From Winogradskyella sp. (lineage in GTDB: Bacteria > Bacteroidota > Bacteroidia > Flavobacteriales > Flavobacteriaceae), in the NCBI RefSeq assembly GCF_028282165.1, contig NZ_JANQIM010000038.1, positions 1-34,529 on the forward strand: a DNA stretch of 34,529 nt, written 5' to 3'. Of the stretch, positions 1 through 8,359 are shown piece after piece. Position 1 is the stretch's first letter. Every line of letters begins with the position of its first letter. The position numbers were made by a program, and so were the translations under genes. The notes beneath the pieces were generated by a model. That model saw only the letters and a program-made list of their open reading frames with translations, did not search any database and was not told the origin of the DNA.

Positions 1-225
1 GCAAAAGATCATAATGTTTGGGTAGAAATGGTTAAAGATAAAGAATTAGGTGGTGTACAGTTAATGGCAGACAACGATTGGAATTCTCAATTTGTTAAAG
101 ACTATGCCATTGAAGGTATTCCACGATTTATTCTAATAGATCCTGATGGAAATATTGTAAGTGCAGATGCACCAAGACCATCCAACCCAAAGCTGATTGA
201 AATGCTTGAAGAACTAAAAATTTAA
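1..225 (+). CDS. Thioredoxin-fold (TlpA/AhpC-TSA-like) protein, C-terminal part
   Basis: The reading frame is open from base 1 and ends in TAA at 223-225, so this is the 3' end of a gene that begins before the window. The 74 visible residues have the second half of a thioredoxin fold. The segment IEGIPRFILIDPDGNIV contains the cis-proline loop (GIPRF) followed by the beta-turn-beta hairpin typical of TlpA/ResA-type periplasmic thiol-disulfide proteins. The catalytic CxxC, if present, lies in the missing N-terminal part, so redox activity cannot be judged. A methionine at base 28 is internal and should not be taken as the start. A hairpin terminator follows. Confidence 0.75.
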   Translation, partial: AKDHNVWVEMVKDKELGGVQLMADNDWNSQFVKDYAIEGIPRFILIDPDGNIVSADAPRPSNPKLIEMLEELKI

Positions 226-243
226 AGATTCCTAGTTTTTGAT

Positions 244-277
244 AAAGGCCTTCTATATAAAGAAGGCTTTTTTTATT
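244..277. terminator. Hairpin terminator between convergent genes
   Basis: AAAGGCCTTC pairs with GAAGGCTTT (one bulged G) around a short AT-rich loop and is followed by a T run on the plus strand. It lies just after the thioredoxin-fold gene and overlaps the end of nnr, so it probably serves mainly the plus-strand gene. The call rests on the stem and T tract only. Confidence 0.7.
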
Positions 278-1829
278 GTTCATCATTTTGCTCCTCTATA
301 TTGGGCTGTTCTGGTTGCTTAAACAAATCTATATAAGCTTCACCTAGAGTTTCTATGATATGGCTAGCGATCAAACTTTGGTATCCAAAATCCTCCAAAG
401 AAATATCTGCAGATCTTCCATGCAAGTAAACTCCAAAAATAGTCGCGGCTAAGGGCTCATAACCTTGGGCCATTAGACCAGAAATTATTCCTGTTAAAAC
501 GTCACCACTTCCTGCAGTGGCCATACCTGGATTTCCTGTGGTGTTAATATATAGCTTATCGCCAAAAACTGTTATGGAGTTTGCCCCTTTTAAGAGTACA
601 ATGAGATTGTGCTCTTTAGAGAAGGCCTTTACTTTTTTAAGCTTATCAAAATCATCAGACCACTTCCCTACTAATCGCTCCAATTCTTTTGGGTGTGGTG
701 TTAATATAGTTCTTTCAGGTAATACGCTTAAAAGGCTTTTGTTCATGGAAAGCAGGTTTAAGCCATCGGCATCAATAACCAAAGGTGCTTTATTCTTCTT
801 TAAAAAATCTTCAAAAGCCTTTGCTGTTTCGTCAGCTATTCCTAATCCTACACCAATACCGATGACGGTTGGTGATAAATCAAAGTTTATATTACTTATT
901 AAAGTATCGTCATCATCAGTAATTACCATAGCTTCAGGAAATGACGTCTGTAAACTATGATACCCACATTTAGGCACATAAGCAGTAACCAACCCAGCAC
1001 CAGAGCTTAGAGCAGCTTTACTTGCCAAATTAACAGCACCAATTTTCCCATAACTACCACCTATTATCAGCACATGTCCAAAATCGCCTTTATGTGCAAA
1101 TTTTTGTCGTGGTTTGTACAGTGGCAGAACTTCAAATTTAGAGATGAGTTCAACTTCAGTTTCGGTTTGTATGAGGTAATCTCTATCAATTCCAATATCT
1201 AAGACCTCCCACTGCTGTGTGTATTTTGCAGTCTCAGGTAAAAAAAACACTAGTTTTGGAGATTGAAAACTTATGGTGTAATTAGCATGTACAACAGCAT
1301 TTTCGTCTTCTACAGCTTTATCTGTGTATAAACCAGAGGGAATATCAACAGCTAAGGTGAATGCTTTTGAGGCTCGCCACTGTTGAAACAATTCCTGAAC
1401 CCAACTATTTGGCGGACGATTGAGCCCAATACCAAAAATAGCATCAACTATAATATCTCTTTCATCGATGACAATATCTGAAAAATCACCACCGCAACTC
1501 AGCATTTTTGGCCATTCTTTAGTAACTGTCTTAATTCGATCGTAGTTTATTAAGAAATCCTTTGAGCGCTTATCACTACAATTAACGATATAGGTAATAA
1601 CATTATAACCATGTGTGATTAAATGCCTAGCCAATACCAAGCCATCACCTCCATTATTTCCAATACCGCAAAAGACATGAATAGGTACTTGGGCGCCTTG
1701 CATGCGCATATGTATCCAATTGAATATTTGTGTTCCGGCACGTTCCATAAGATCGGTAGAGGATATATTTTGGCGCTCGGTGGTTAGCCTGTCCCCCTCG
1801 TAAATTTGCGCTTTTGAGAATACTTTCAT
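273..1829 (-). CDS. nnr: Bifunctional NAD(P)H-hydrate epimerase / ADP-dependent NAD(P)HX dehydratase
   Basis: This is a repair enzyme for hydrated NADH and NADPH. The N-terminal YjeF_N domain epimerises the R and S hydrates; the C-terminal carbohydrate-kinase-like domain dehydrates S-NAD(P)HX using ADP. Visible marks are the epimerase motif GIGNNGGDG (about residues 55-63), the domain junction near residue 245 with [20 protein letters not shown], a [10 protein letters not shown] strand, and the nucleotide-site motif [16 protein letters not shown] (GSGD at about 440-443). The 518-residue length fits the fused bacterial form. The ATG at 1829 gives the usual N-terminus (MKVFSKAQI). It stands alone, convergent with the upstream thioredoxin gene and divergent from the broken GNAT gene. 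Confidence 0.93.
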   Translation of the reverse strand: MKVFSKAQIYEGDRLTTERQNISSTDLMERAGTQIFNWIHMRMQGAQVPIHVFCGIGNNGGDGLVLARHLITHGYNVITYIVNCSDKRSKDFLINYDRIKTVTKEWPKMLSCGGDFSDIVIDERDIIVDAIFGIGLNRPPNSWVQELFQQWRASKAFTLAVDIPSGLYTDKAVEDENAVVHANYTISFQSPKLVFFLPETAKYTQQWEVLDIGIDRDYLIQTETEVELISKFEVLPLYKPRQKFAHKGDFGHVLIIGGSYGKIGAVNLASKAALSSGAGLVTAYVPKCGYHSLQTSFPEAMVITDDDDTLISNINFDLSPTVIGIGVGLGIADETAKAFEDFLKKNKAPLVIDADGLNLLSMNKSLLSVLPERTILTPHPKELERLVGKWSDDFDKLKKVKAFSKEHNLIVLLKGANSITVFGDKLYINTTGNPGMATAGSGDVLTGIISGLMAQGYEPLAATIFGVYLHGRSADISLEDFGYQSLIASHIIETLGEAYIDLFKQPEQPNIEEQNDEQ

Positions 1830-1916
1830 TAATTAATTCTGTATATTGGATTATAGTTTGTCATGTAAAAATAACACATTACTCATCAATTAATAAAAAT
1901 ACTTTTTGAATCGCTA

Positions 1917-2445
1917 ATGACGGCATCAACATCATTTCAAACCAGAAGACTTTTTATAAGACCCATTACTATAGAAGATGCCTCATTTGTTTTAGAGTTA
2001 ATGAACACGCCTCTATGGATTCAATTTATCGGAGATCGAAATGTAAGAACCATTGAGGAAGCCGAAGCCTATATAAAAGAGAAGGCATTTGCACAAATGG
2101 AACGATATGGATATACCAATAATGTTGTTATAAGAAAAGAAGATAACACCAAGCTCGGCACCTGCGGCATATATCATAGAGAAGGGAAAGACATACCAGA
2201 TATTGGCTTTGCCTTTTTACCAAATTATCATGGTCGTGGCTATGCTTTTGAATCTGCTAGCAAATTGATTCAGGTTGCATATCGAAATTATGGTCTTAAT
2301 GAGCTCAGTGGTTACACATTAGAAGAGAATTTAGCTTCAAAAAAAACATCTTTTGGAACGTTTAGGTTTTAAATTTAAAGGGATAGGTAAATTACCAACT
2401 AGCGACGAAGAATTAATGCATTATCATCGCATTCTGAATTTTTAG
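1917..2445 (+). pseudogene. GNAT family N-acetyltransferase, frameshifted at an A8 run
   Basis: The N-terminal part is a GNAT acetyltransferase of the RimJ/RimL type, with TRRLFIRPITIEDA at the start and an acetyl-CoA pyrophosphate loop region (FLPNYHGRGYAFESASKLI). The first frame stops at 2372, giving 151 residues and a nonsense tail after ENLASKK. Removing one base from the run of eight A at 2339-2346 joins it to a second frame that reads HLLERLGFKFKGIGKLPT and ends at TAG 2443-2445. That tail is the normal GNAT ending (LLERLGF). The break is therefore one homopolymer indel. It could be a real recent mutation, phase variation, or a sequencing error; the sequence alone does not decide. Confidence 0.8.
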
Positions 2446-2557
2446 AACTGTAATAAATTTCACCAACTTCGACATTTCATCCTAAATAAGCGTGACTCAT
2501 ATATTTTTTGCTAGTTGAGTAATTAGAATAACTACATTTAAGCATCAATCATTATTT

Positions 2558-3649
2558 ATGAGAGTAATTGTAGGTTTAAGTATTATATCGTTTTTCTCAA
2601 TTATGTGTATTGGGGCTCAGCAGCTAACCCTTGAAACTACACTTGATGCTACCATAAATGAAACTTCAGGGTTATTGTATCTTAACAATACACTGATTAC
2701 GCACAATGATAGTGCTAATACCAATCAATTATTTGATGTAGACACCTCAACAGGAGCAGTCACTAGAACCGTGACTATTATTAACGCCACAAATGAAGAT
2801 TGGGAAGATCTAGCCCATGATGACACTTACATTTATATTGGTGATTTTGGAAACTTTAGAGGCGATAGAACAGATCTAAAAGTTTATAGAATTTCCATTG
2901 CCGACTATTTTGCAAGTACCTCCGTAACGGCAGATATTATAAACTTTAGCTATAATAACCAATCCGACTTTACCCCCAGTCCATTAGCCACAAATTTTGA
3001 TGCGGAAGGTTTAATTCATTACAACAATAACCTGTATGTGTTTTCTAAAAATTGGCTCAATGGCAATACGGATATATATGAATTGCCCAAGACACCTGGT
3101 ATACACGGTATTTCTAGCATAGATAGTATAGCTGCACAAGGATTGGTATCTGGAGCAACATATAATAGTTTGGATAGCAGTGTTTTTTTAACAGGCTACG
3201 ATTTAGACGGTGCATTTTTAATTCAGCTTAGTGGTTTCAACTCAGGGTTGTTTTCTAACGGAACTGTTACCAAAACTTCTATTGATGTGCCTGCAAACTT
3301 TTCAGTTCAAATAGAAGCCATTACTCCTTTTAATGCTAATGAATATTACATCACAGCAGAAGAAAACTCTTCTGATGCTCCCGCCTTATACAGTTTTAAC
3401 ACATCGACTTTAGATATTTCTGAGATTCAAAGTGCTCCTATTTCATTTTATCCAAACCCAGCAACATCTACAATCACTTTAAGCAGACATAACCTTAAAG
3501 TAAAAATATATGCCATTACAGGTCAGCAAGTAAAAACTTCGACAGAACAGCGAATTGATATATCAGATTTAAAATCAGGTGTGTATTTAATTAAAATTGA
3601 GGATACTATTTCAGGAAATTCAGTTTCTAAGCGATTAGTTATCAACTGA
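2558..3649 (+). CDS. Secreted protein with type IX secretion system sorting domain
   Basis: The first 20 residues are a signal peptide (MRVIVGLSIISFFSIMCIGA then QQ). The body (about 22-285) is built of short beta-strand blocks such as HDNSANTNQLFDVD and YIYIGDFGNFRGDR. It resembles a beta-propeller-like secreted domain, but I cannot name a family. The C-terminus from about residue 293 is a classic Por/T9SS type A sorting domain: FYPNPATSTITL, then VKIYAITGQQV, then DISDLKSGVYLIKI and KRLVIN. It is therefore predicted to be exported by Sec, moved across the outer membrane by T9SS, and released or anchored after removal of this domain. Function and substrate are unknown. It ends 5 bp from the 3' end of holA, on the other strand. 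Confidence 0.85.
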   Translation: MRVIVGLSIISFFSIMCIGAQQLTLETTLDATINETSGLLYLNNTLITHNDSANTNQLFDVDTSTGAVTRTVTIINATNEDWEDLAHDDTYIYIGDFGNFRGDRTDLKVYRISIADYFASTSVTADIINFSYNNQSDFTPSPLATNFDAEGLIHYNNNLYVFSKNWLNGNTDIYELPKTPGIHGISSIDSIAAQGLVSGATYNSLDSSVFLTGYDLDGAFLIQLSGFNSGLFSNGTVTKTSIDVPANFSVQIEAITPFNANEYYITAEENSSDAPALYSFNTSTLDISEIQSAPISFYPNPATSTITLSRHNLKVKIYAITGQQVKTSTEQRIDISDLKSGVYLIKIEDTISGNSVSKRLVIN

Positions 3650-3654
3650 AGCGT

Positions 3655-4704
3655 CTATCCTAAAATCCGCACCAACAGTTCTTTGAGTAAATCACCTTGA
3701 GGCACGGCATTAGCACCAACCCCCTTACTTTTAACATCAAACTCCCGTAACAGTGCAATAACCGAACTTACTTTTTTCATAGGATAGTTGCGAGCTGCAG
3801 TTAAATATTCATTAACAAAATATGGATTAACTCTTAAGGCCGAAGCGACACTCCGTGGGTTCTTATCGGTCATGCCATGAAGATGTAGCAATTGTGAAAA
3901 AAAGTTATGTAATAAAGCAACAGTTACCACCATCGGATTATCCTTGGGGTTATCTGCAAAATACTTAGCGATTTGATGCGCCTTAACCACATTACGTTCA
4001 CCTACGGCTTTGCGCAACTCAAAATTATTGAAATCTTTGCTTATACCTATGTTCTCTTCAATATGCTCTGGGGTAATCTGTGTGCCTTTTGGAAGTACAA
4101 TTTTTAGTTTATCTAGTTCATTATTTACTTTACTCAAATCCGTTCCCAAAAATTCAACCAGCATTTGCGCTGCCTTAGGAGAAATGTCATAACCTTGTCC
4201 CTTTAAGACACGTCTAATCCAATCTGGCACTTGGTTTTCGTAAAGCTTTTTACTTTCAAACACAATGCCGCCATTTTTATTGATGGCCTTATATAATGCC
4301 TTACGCTTATCAAGTTTCTTGTACTTATAGTTAACTACCAACACAGTAGTAGGTTGAGGGTTTTCTGCATAGGCTGTCAATTTTTCAATCGTTCTGCTTA
4401 AGTCCTGGGCCTCTTTAACAATCACCACCTGTCGCTCGGCCATCATAGGATAACGCTTAGCATTGCTTACAATATCGTCTATGGATACATCACGCCCATA
4501 AAGCACCATTTGGTTAAATCCCTTTTCGGCTTCATCCAAAACATTGTCTTCAATAAAATCAGAAATCTTATCAATATAATAGGCTTCTTCCCCCATTAAA
4601 AAATAAATGGGCTTAAGGTTACCATTTTTTATATCTGTTACTAATTGTTTTACTTCGTCCAAAGTCTTAATTTGTTCCTTAATTCGAGTTTTGACCTTGG
4701 TCAA
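3655..4704 (-). CDS. holA: DNA polymerase III delta subunit (clamp loader)
   Basis: This is the delta subunit of the clamp-loader complex, which opens the beta sliding clamp. Marks are the N-terminal KPIYFLMGEEAYYIDKI, MVLYGRDV, the MMAERQVVIVKEAQ strand-helix, and a middle AAA+-like lid domain (GTDLSKVNNELDKLKI) with the C-terminal collar region. The size is normal at about 335-349 residues. The start is uncertain. The frame opens at TTG 4704, but the family normally begins at the segment LDEVKQLVTDIKNGN. That segment is preceded in frame by a TTG at 4662, with AAGGA about 12 nt upstream, so 4662 is the more likely start. No in-frame ATG fits. The upstream region holds a TCGAG-type palindrome. 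Confidence 0.92.
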   Translation of the reverse strand: MTKVKTRIKEQIKTLDEVKQLVTDIKNGNLKPIYFLMGEEAYYIDKISDFIEDNVLDEAEKGFNQMVLYGRDVSIDDIVSNAKRYPMMAERQVVIVKEAQDLSRTIEKLTAYAENPQPTTVLVVNYKYKKLDKRKALYKAINKNGGIVFESKKLYENQVPDWIRRVLKGQGYDISPKAAQMLVEFLGTDLSKVNNELDKLKIVLPKGTQITPEHIEENIGISKDFNNFELRKAVGERNVVKAHQIAKYFADNPKDNPMVVTVALLHNFFSQLLHLHGMTDKNPRSVASALRVNPYFVNEYLTAARNYPMKKVSSVIALLREFDVKSKGVGANAVPQGDLLKELLVRILG

Positions 4705-4706
4705 AG

Positions 4707-4755
4707 TATCGAGAACTTCTCGATAAAATTTTCTACGAAAATCACTCGAAGTGAC
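4707..4755. repeat. TCGAG-type palindromic repeat, copy a
   Basis: TATCGAGAA (4707-4715) pairs with TTCTCGATA (4717-4725) around one base, followed by CACTCGAAGTGAC (4743-4755). The same building blocks (TATCGAGA / TCTCGATA and CACTTCGAGTG) recur at 29804-29907, and the second block recurs at 22017-22029, so this is a dispersed intergenic element of the genome. It sits in the divergent promoter region between holA and the HsdR_N gene. Confidence 0.7.
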
Positions 4756-4765
4756 ATTATAATTT

Positions 4766-4773
4766 TAATTTTG
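4766..4773 (+). promoter_or_regulatory. Bacteroidota -7 box (TAATTTTG) for the HsdR_N gene
   Basis: The sequence is an exact match to TAnnTTTG. The GTG start at 4778 is only four bases downstream, so transcription would begin at or next to the start codon. This supports both the GTG start and a leaderless transcript. No convincing -33 TTTG is seen. Confidence 0.55.
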
Positions 4774-4777
4774 TGCA

Positions 4778-5227
4778 GTGCAAGATCTTAACTTTCCAAA
4801 GTTTGAATACCGATTCAAAAGTACAGAAAATAAAGTTTCTATTTTTGATGTCATTCGGAAAAAATTCATCGTTCTTCAACCAGAAGAATGGGTGCGACAA
4901 CATTGTGTACATTACATGATCAATGATAAGAAATATCCTAAATCATTAATCAACGTTGAAAAAGAATTATCAGTTAATGGCTTAAAGAAACGTTATGATA
5001 TCGTTGTATTCAACCCAGACGGAAGCATCCATTTAATTGTAGAATGTAAATCATATACAGCAAAAATAAATCAAGACGTGTTTGATCAGATTGCACGTTA
5101 TAATTTAGCACTAAATGCAAATTACTTAATGGTAACTAATGGAATAAATCATTATTATTGCCAAATGGATACTATTGCAAAGCGCTATACATTTTTAAAA
5201 GATATTCCAGATTATACGTCCTATTAA
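4778..5227 (+). CDS. HsdR N-terminal-like (PD-(D/E)XK fold) small protein
   Basis: This is a 149-residue stand-alone protein resembling the N-terminal nuclease domain of type I restriction HsdR subunits. The restriction fold core is visible: KKRYDIVVFNPDGSIHLIVECKSY gives the Asp and the E-x-K pair at roughly residues 74-93, and QIARYNLALNANYLMVTNG gives the following helix and strand. No helicase, methylase or specificity gene is nearby, so this is not a restriction system. Small proteins of this type commonly sit next to holA in flavobacteria, and their role is not known to me. It begins at GTG, close to the -7 box, and its TAA touches the ATG of the glycosyltransferase gene, suggesting co-transcription. 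Confidence 0.8.
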   Translation: MQDLNFPKFEYRFKSTENKVSIFDVIRKKFIVLQPEEWVRQHCVHYMINDKKYPKSLINVEKELSVNGLKKRYDIVVFNPDGSIHLIVECKSYTAKINQDVFDQIARYNLALNANYLMVTNGINHYYCQMDTIAKRYTFLKDIPDYTSY

Positions 5228-6220
5228 ATGTATGTGACTAAAGACATAGCGATAGTGGTTCTAAACTGGAATGGAAAACCTTTGCTTGAGCAGTTTTTGC
5301 CATCAGTTGTAGAACATTCGCACAAAGCTGTCATTTACGTTGTGGACAATGCATCTACAGATGATTCTATTGCCTTCTTATCTAAAAACTTCCCTGGTAT
5401 TACTATAATTCAAAACACTGAAAACAGAGGTTATGCCAAAGGCTATAATGATGCCTTAAAAAATGTTGAACAACCACTACTGTGTTTGTTAAATAGTGAT
5501 ATTGAAGTTACCAAAGATTGGTTAAATCCCATTTTAGATGAATTTAACAGTAACGAGAATACAGCTATAATTCAACCAAAAATTCTTGACTTTAAGCAAA
5601 AAACACATTTTGAATATGCTGGTGCCGCCGGTGGTTTTATGGATAAGTATGGTTATCCCTTTTGTCGCGGACGCATTTTTGACACCATTGAGGAGGACAA
5701 AGGACAATACAATGATAGTATAGATATTCTTTGGGCTTCTGGCGCTTGTTTCTTTATTAAAAACGAAATTTTTAGTCATCTCAACGGTTTTGATGATTCC
5801 TACTTTGCCCATATGGAAGAAATAGATTTGTGTTGGCGTGCCTTTAATGCAAATTACGGTACGAGGTATGTTGGCACCTCAACGGTGTATCATGTTGGTG
5901 GTGCAACCCTGAGCAATACCAACCCAAAAAAAACCTATCTTAATTTTAGGAATAGTTTATTTACATTGGTTAAAAATACCGACAAGCGTGTTTTTGTAAG
6001 AACAGTGATAAGAATGATGCTCGATGGTATTGCAGGTATACGATTTTTATTTCAGTTAAAACCAAAGCACTTTTTTGCTATTGTCAGGGCTCATATCTCA
6101 TTTTATAAGAATTTAGAGCGAATCTTAAAAAAACGTAAGCAACGCTCTAAACGTTCAAATTACTACAAAACCAACTCTATCGTTTGGTCTTATTTTGTTA
6201 AAAAGCGTAGCGTTTTCTGA
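5228..6220 (+). CDS. Glycosyltransferase family 2
   Basis: This is an inverting GT-A glycosyltransferase of the rhamnosyltransferase/WbbL-like type, likely acting at the cytoplasmic face of the membrane on lipopolysaccharide or another surface glycan. Marks are the N-terminal IAIVVLNWNGKPLLEQFLPS, VVDNASTDDS, the donor/metal site LLNSDIEVTKDW (DxD-like, about residue 88), and the acceptor/catalytic loop FAHMEEIDLCWR (about 195-206). The C-terminal 80 residues are hydrophobic and then very basic (LKKRKQRSKRSN), suggesting peripheral membrane attachment. The length of 330 residues is usual. The ATG directly follows the preceding stop codon, so translation is probably coupled. The donor sugar cannot be read from the sequence. 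Confidence 0.88.
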   Translation: MYVTKDIAIVVLNWNGKPLLEQFLPSVVEHSHKAVIYVVDNASTDDSIAFLSKNFPGITIIQNTENRGYAKGYNDALKNVEQPLLCLLNSDIEVTKDWLNPILDEFNSNENTAIIQPKILDFKQKTHFEYAGAAGGFMDKYGYPFCRGRIFDTIEEDKGQYNDSIDILWASGACFFIKNEIFSHLNGFDDSYFAHMEEIDLCWRAFNANYGTRYVGTSTVYHVGGATLSNTNPKKTYLNFRNSLFTLVKNTDKRVFVRTVIRMMLDGIAGIRFLFQLKPKHFFAIVRAHISFYKNLERILKKRKQRSKRSNYYKTNSIVWSYFVKKRSVF

Positions 6221-6279
6221 TTGTTTATAAAACTGTTAAAAGTTTTGTTAATCCATGCCTCGGCATCTTTTCTTTTCTA

Positions 6280-6287
6280 TAATTTTG
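6280..6287 (+). promoter_or_regulatory. Bacteroidota -7 box (TAATTTTG) for the OmpA-like gene
   Basis: This exact TAnnTTTG match lies 37 bases before the ATG at 6325, a normal leader length. A TTTTG at 6243-6247 is too far upstream to be a standard -33 element, so only the -7 box is proposed. Confidence 0.5.
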
Positions 6288-6324
6288 AGTTGTTGTAACT
6301 AACAATTTAAACAGTAAACTGATT

Positions 6325-7182
6325 ATGAAGAAATTAATGTTATTGAGTGTATGCACTATGCTATTGTTGGCATCTTGTGTATCGAAGAAAGAGTATTTGG
6401 CGCTTGAAGAAAAGCAGAGAGAAACACAAGATCTATTGAATTCGGCAACGGTAAAATTAAATGCCTGTCTATCTGATGTCGCTGCTGCGAATGCAAGGGT
6501 TGAAGCTATGAAAGAGCAATTGGCAGACATGAGAAAAAGTAACGAAGCCCTAATAAAAAGTTCGCAAGACTTAACGGAATTAACAAGTAAGGGTGCTGAA
6601 AATTTGCAAAAATCATTAGAGAGTCTCAGAGAAAGTAATTTAAAGATATCTCGCTTGCAAGATGCACTGACTCGTAAGGATAGTGTAACCTTGGCTATTG
6701 TAACTAGCCTTAAAAAAGAAGTTGGCATCAATGATCCAGATATAGAAGTTAATGTAGAAAAAGGTGTAGTCTTTATATCTATTGCCGACAAGCTATTATT
6801 TAAGAGTGGAAGCTATAATGTTACGGATAGAGCAAAGGAAGTTTTAGGTAAAGTAGCAAAGGTTATTAATAGCAAACCAAATTTTGAGGCCATGGTAGAA
6901 TCACACACCGATAATGTTCCATATAATAAACCACCACTATTAGATAATTGGGATTTAAGTGTTAAACGTGCTACTTCTGTAGTGAGAGTCCTTGAAGAAT
7001 TAGAGGTTAATCCGCAACAACTTATTGCTGCTGGTCGTAGTTATCACGTACCACTAGTAGAAAATGACACTGCCGAGAACAAAGCAAAAAACAGACGTAC
7101 GCGTATTGTTGTATTGCCTAAAATCGATCAGTTTTACGAAATGGTCGAAGAAGAAATGAAAAAGCTATCGGCAGAGAATTAA
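6325..7182 (+). CDS. OmpA family outer-membrane lipoprotein
   Basis: The N-terminus is a lipoprotein signal (MKKLMLLSVCTMLLLASC) with a lipobox ending at Cys18. Residues about 25-130 form a long helical coiled coil rich in Glu, Lys, Leu and Ser (EEKQRETQDLLN, ESLRESNLKISRLQDAL). The C-terminal domain is OmpA/MotB-like peptidoglycan-binding, with LLFKSGSYNVTDRAKEVLGKVA, then ESHTDNVPYN (about 192-201), WDLSVKRATSVVRVLEE and NRRTRIVVLP. It probably tethers the outer membrane to the cell wall. The gene is monocistronic, with a -7 box upstream and a strong terminator downstream. Confidence 0.92.
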   Translation: MKKLMLLSVCTMLLLASCVSKKEYLALEEKQRETQDLLNSATVKLNACLSDVAAANARVEAMKEQLADMRKSNEALIKSSQDLTELTSKGAENLQKSLESLRESNLKISRLQDALTRKDSVTLAIVTSLKKEVGINDPDIEVNVEKGVVFISIADKLLFKSGSYNVTDRAKEVLGKVAKVINSKPNFEAMVESHTDNVPYNKPPLLDNWDLSVKRATSVVRVLEELEVNPQQLIAAGRSYHVPLVENDTAENKAKNRRTRIVVLPKIDQFYEMVEEEMKKLSAEN

Positions 7183-7200
7183 ATTTTTAGCTTATCTAAA

Positions 7201-7231
7201 AAACCCAATGCATTGTGCATTGGGTTTTTTT
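7201..7231 (+). terminator. Strong rho-independent terminator after the OmpA-like gene
   Basis: AAACCCAATGCA (7201-7212), loop TTG, TGCATTGGGTTT (7216-7227), then further T. The 12-bp stem is perfect. The A-rich 5' side makes it usable in both directions, so it could also end transcription of the minus-strand menE operon. Confidence 0.85.
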
Positions 7232-7273
7232 ATTCAAAAGAGTATTTTAACCACATTAAGACGAAGAATCGAA

Positions 7274-8359
7274 TTATTCTTTAAGAACGGATTTTATAGT
7301 TTCATTGCGCTGTATTTTACCATTAACGGTCTCCACAAATTTATCCGTAATATAAATATGCTTTGGGACTTCGTATTTAGTTAAGCCCTTTATAAATCTA
7401 ATTCTATTCGCAATACTTTTAGCAGTATCTCTAGGGTTTTCTACAATTAAAACTAGACGTTCTCCTAAAGCATCATCTTCTTCGCCGGCTACAATAAAAC
7501 GCTCATCGATGACAGGTTGTAACTTGTCTTCAATCTGTTCTGGAAATAATTTTATACCACCAGAATTAATCACATTATCTATACGTCCTAATAAATCGAA
7601 ACTAGTTTCGGACTTTAAGTCTACGATATCACTAGTTATTAAAGGTTCATCTACCAATTTCGGGGCATTAACTATTAAACACTGTCTGTCATCTTGGGAA
7701 AAGGTAACATTAGGTAGGGCATTAAAAAACGCTTCACCCTTAGAAATTTTAGAGGATAATCGTCTTACGGCTACATGAGTCACCGTTTCGGTCATACCAT
7801 AAGTTTCATAAAATTTCGAACTACTATTTTTAATACGCTCTAATAAAGGTTGGGTTATTTTAGAACCACCAACAATAATGTTCTTAATGTTATACGTGTA
7901 GTTAATGGTATGTTTTAATTGTAGAGGAATCATTGCGCAAAAATCATAATGCTTTTCGTAATCAAAAATAGGATGCGCACTTGGTTCTACATGATCTATT
8001 TCTAAACCTAAAACCATAGCTCTAACAAGCATCATTTTACCAGCAATATAATGACTTGGCAAACAATCTATAGCTGTATTACCTGGTTCTAAGCCAAAAA
8101 AGTCTCCAGTAGCAATAGCCGAATTGACCATAGCCTGTTTCTTTAGCTCAATGAGTTTAGGCTTTCCTGTAGATCCAGATGTATTTACATACAGGTAATC
8201 CTTATCGCTAAGCCAATCAATTAAAAAATTACCTGTTACTTTTTCATAAGCTTCACCTTCTTTAATGAGGCTGTAAGCTACTTCTTTTAAGTCCTCATGG
8301 TCATAATGTAAACCATTTAACTTAAATCTGTTATGAACTTTATCGTATTTGGGTGTCAT
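7274..8359 (-). CDS. menE: o-Succinylbenzoate-CoA ligase
   Basis: This is an acyl-CoA synthetase of the ANL superfamily. It activates o-succinylbenzoate to the CoA ester in menaquinone synthesis. Marks are the ATP loop YVNTSGSTGKPKLIELKK (about 56-73), the ETYGMTETVTHVAVR adenine/acyl site, the hinge FDLLGRIDNVINSGGIKLFPEQIED, and the C-terminal catalytic lysine in VNGKIQRNE. At 361 residues it has the short form usual in flavobacteria; the N-terminal lobe of long CoA ligases is reduced. Its start ATGA overlaps the end of the CPBP protease gene, and menC lies upstream in the same operon, which fits the MenC-then-MenE reaction order. Confidence 0.9.
   Translation of the reverse strand: MTPKYDKVHNRFKLNGLHYDHEDLKEVAYSLIKEGEAYEKVTGNFLIDWLSDKDYLYVNTSGSTGKPKLIELKKQAMVNSAIATGDFFGLEPGNTAIDCLPSHYIAGKMMLVRAMVLGLEIDHVEPSAHPIFDYEKHYDFCAMIPLQLKHTINYTYNIKNIIVGGSKITQPLLERIKNSSSKFYETYGMTETVTHVAVRRLSSKISKGEAFFNALPNVTFSQDDRQCLIVNAPKLVDEPLITSDIVDLKSETSFDLLGRIDNVINSGGIKLFPEQIEDKLQPVIDERFIVAGEEDDALGERLVLIVENPRDTAKSIANRIRFIKGLTKYEVPKHIYITDKFVETVNGKIQRNETIKSVLKE

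Noticed and set aside
4778..5227. Remnant of a type I restriction system
   Set aside because: No helicase, methylase or specificity genes are near, and a free-standing small HsdR_N-like gene beside holA is the normal flavobacterial arrangement as I recall it.
6225..6791. Open frame on the minus strand opposite the OmpA-like gene
   Set aside because: It is a shadow of the lipoprotein gene with low-complexity Ser/Leu content and no promoter or family resemblance.
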